A program made the translations under genes and the position numbers. Of a stretch of DNA of 6,329 nucleotides, positions 5,429 to 6,329 are shown piece by piece. This DNA comes from an uncultured Bordetella sp. (GTDB taxonomy: Bacteria > Pseudomonadota > Gammaproteobacteria > Burkholderiales > Burkholderiaceae_B): assembly GCA_937881145.1 (NCBI GenBank), contig CALGFL010000255.1:1-6329 (forward strand), in the 5' to 3' direction. The notes beneath the pieces are model-generated. The model had not been told where the DNA came from. It made no database searches and was given only the letters and a program-made list of their open reading frames with translations. Within the stretch, counting starts at the first letter, position 1. Each line of letters opens with the position of its first letter.

Positions 5429-6297
5429 CCCCTGACGAGTACTGCCAGGACAAGGCCGCCAAAAGCGGTTCGAGTTTCTACTACGCTTTCCTCTTCCTGC
5501 CGCCCGAGCGGCGCCGCGCCATTCACGCGCTGTACGCCTTCTGCCGCGAAGTGGACGACGTGGTGGACAACGCCGGCGAAGAGTCCGTGGCCCGCATCAA
5601 GCTGGCCTGGTGGCGCACTCAGGTCGACAGGATGATCGACGGCACGCCCGAGCATCCCGTCACCCGCGCCCTGCAGCCGCATCTGCAAACCTGCGGCATC
5701 ACGCGCGAGCGTCTGCTGGCCGTGATCGACGGCATGGAGATGGACCTGGACCAGAGCCGCTACCTGGACTGGGCGGGCCTGCGCAAATACTGCTGGCTCG
5801 CAGCCGGCGTGGTGGGCGAACTGTCGGCGGGCGTGTTCGGCCATACCGACGCGCGCACGCTGGACTACGCCGGCAAGCTGGGGCTGGCCTTCCAGCTCAC
5901 CAACATCATCCGGGACGTGGGCGACGACGCGCGCCGCGGCCGCATCTATCTGCCTGTCCAAGACCTGCAGCAATTCGAAGTCAAGGCCGCGGACATACTC
6001 AACGGCGTCTACTCCGATCGCTTCACGGCGCTGATGCGCTTTCAGACGCAGCGCGCGCGCTCTCTCTACCGCGAAGCCGCCCTGGCGCTGCCCGAGTCGG
6101 ATCGGCGCGCACAGCGCCCGGGCCTGATGATGGCGGCGATCTATTACGACCTGCTGGCCGAGATCGAAAGCGATAACTGGCAGGTGCTGCATCAGCGCAT
6201 CTCGCTCACGCCCATCCGCAAGCTGTGGCTGGCCTGGAAGACCTGGGTAGGCGGCGGACGAGGCCTGCTGCGCCGCCTGTCGCGCGAACGGACATGA
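5425..6297 (+). CDS. hpnD: Presqualene diphosphate synthase HpnD
   Basis: A 290-residue squalene/phytoene synthase family enzyme, paralogous to the upstream gene. HpnD condenses two farnesyl diphosphates head-to-head to presqualene diphosphate, the substrate of HpnC. Visible are SGSSFYYAFLFLP (14-26), the first Asp-rich motif REVDDVVDN (41-49, with D44, D45 and D48), and the second motif QLTNIIRDVGDDARRGR (157-173, with D164, D167 and D168) followed by IYLP. The YCWLAAGVVGEL segment (122-133) is also typical of the family. Its start ATG overlaps the hpnC stop as ATGA, so translation is probably coupled. Length is normal and no key residue is missing. hpnC versus hpnD is assigned by the N-terminal signatures and the usual C-D-E order; the two have related folds but clearly different sequences. 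Confidence 0.94.
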   Translation: MTPDEYCQDKAAKSGSSFYYAFLFLPPERRRAIHALYAFCREVDDVVDNAGEESVARIKLAWWRTQVDRMIDGTPEHPVTRALQPHLQTCGITRERLLAVIDGMEMDLDQSRYLDWAGLRKYCWLAAGVVGELSAGVFGHTDARTLDYAGKLGLAFQLTNIIRDVGDDARRGRIYLPVQDLQQFEVKAADILNGVYSDRFTALMRFQTQRARSLYREAALALPESDRRAQRPGLMMAAIYYDLLAEIESDNWQVLHQRISLTPIRKLWLAWKTWVGGGRGLLRRLSRERT

Positions 6298-6329
6298 ACC
6301 ACATGAAAGCCGCCGTCGTCGGCGCAGGA
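6294..6329 (+). CDS. hpnE: HpnE, FAD-dependent hydroxysqualene dehydroxylase, first codons only (3' end outside window)
   Basis: Only 12 codons are inside: MNHMKAAVVGAG. The AVVGAG stretch after a short start is the opening of an N-terminal dinucleotide-binding (GxGxxG) fold, as in FAD amine-oxidase-type enzymes. HpnE, which reduces hydroxysqualene to squalene, normally follows hpnD and begins this way. The ATG at 6294 overlaps the hpnD stop as ATGA, repeating the hpnC/hpnD junction, so I prefer it. The in-frame ATG at 6303 is the alternative and gives MKAAVVGAG. The identity rests on operon context plus nine residues. Confidence 0.7.
   Translation, partial: MNHMKAAVVGAG

Noticed and set aside
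5341..6192. 283-codon open frame on the minus strand opposite hpnD
   Set aside because: It is antisense to a well-supported hpnD, has no family resemblance, and runs into the end of hpnC.
4601..6297. The two synthase genes as phytoene synthases (carotenoid pathway)
   Set aside because: The tandem pair, HpnC/HpnD N-terminal signatures and the following FAD-enzyme start fit hpnCDE. A crtB locus would have one synthase.

Overview
The window is GC-rich betaproteobacterial chromosome. Protein style, codon use and intergenic repeat content point to Alcaligenaceae, most likely Bordetella or a close relative such as Achromobacter. This assignment rests on recognition of the proteins, not on a database search. 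There is no mobile element, CRISPR array, tRNA or rRNA, and most of the window is core metabolism.

Left end (1-1132): the 3' half of a MATE-family multidrug/Na+ antiporter gene reads rightward and ends at 639. It converges on a 60-codon leftward gene (768-950) for a tiny exported, extremely lysine/alanine-rich protein that resembles the acid-shock protein Asr in layout. A long near-perfect inverted repeat (677-727) lies between the two 3' ends. Upstream of the small gene are two GC-rich leader hairpins, a candidate ECF-type promoter, and a hairpin plus T7 tract that looks like a rightward terminator with no rightward gene in front of it.

Middle (1133-4479): a leftward, probably co-transcribed group runs alr (alanine racemase, peptidoglycan D-Ala), then an SDR oxidoreductase 20 nt later, then radA (recombination branch-migration ATPase) 102 nt further on. 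The SDR-radA gap is filled by a nested GC-rich palindrome that looks like a dispersed intergenic repeat. alr carries an in-frame G8 homopolymer.

Right end (4601-6329): the divergent operon hpnC-hpnD-hpnE makes squalene from farnesyl diphosphate through presqualene diphosphate and hydroxysqualene. Both junctions are ATGA stop/start overlaps, so translation is probably coupled. Only the first codons of hpnE are inside the window. hpnC has no visible Shine-Dalgarno but has a good -10 hexamer immediately upstream, so a leaderless mRNA is possible. alr and hpnC diverge from a shared 121-bp control region.

I see no obvious new multi-gene system. The items most worth following are the small polylysine exported protein with its unusual regulatory surroundings, the possible antisense overlap from the MATE gene, and the leaderless start of the squalene operon.
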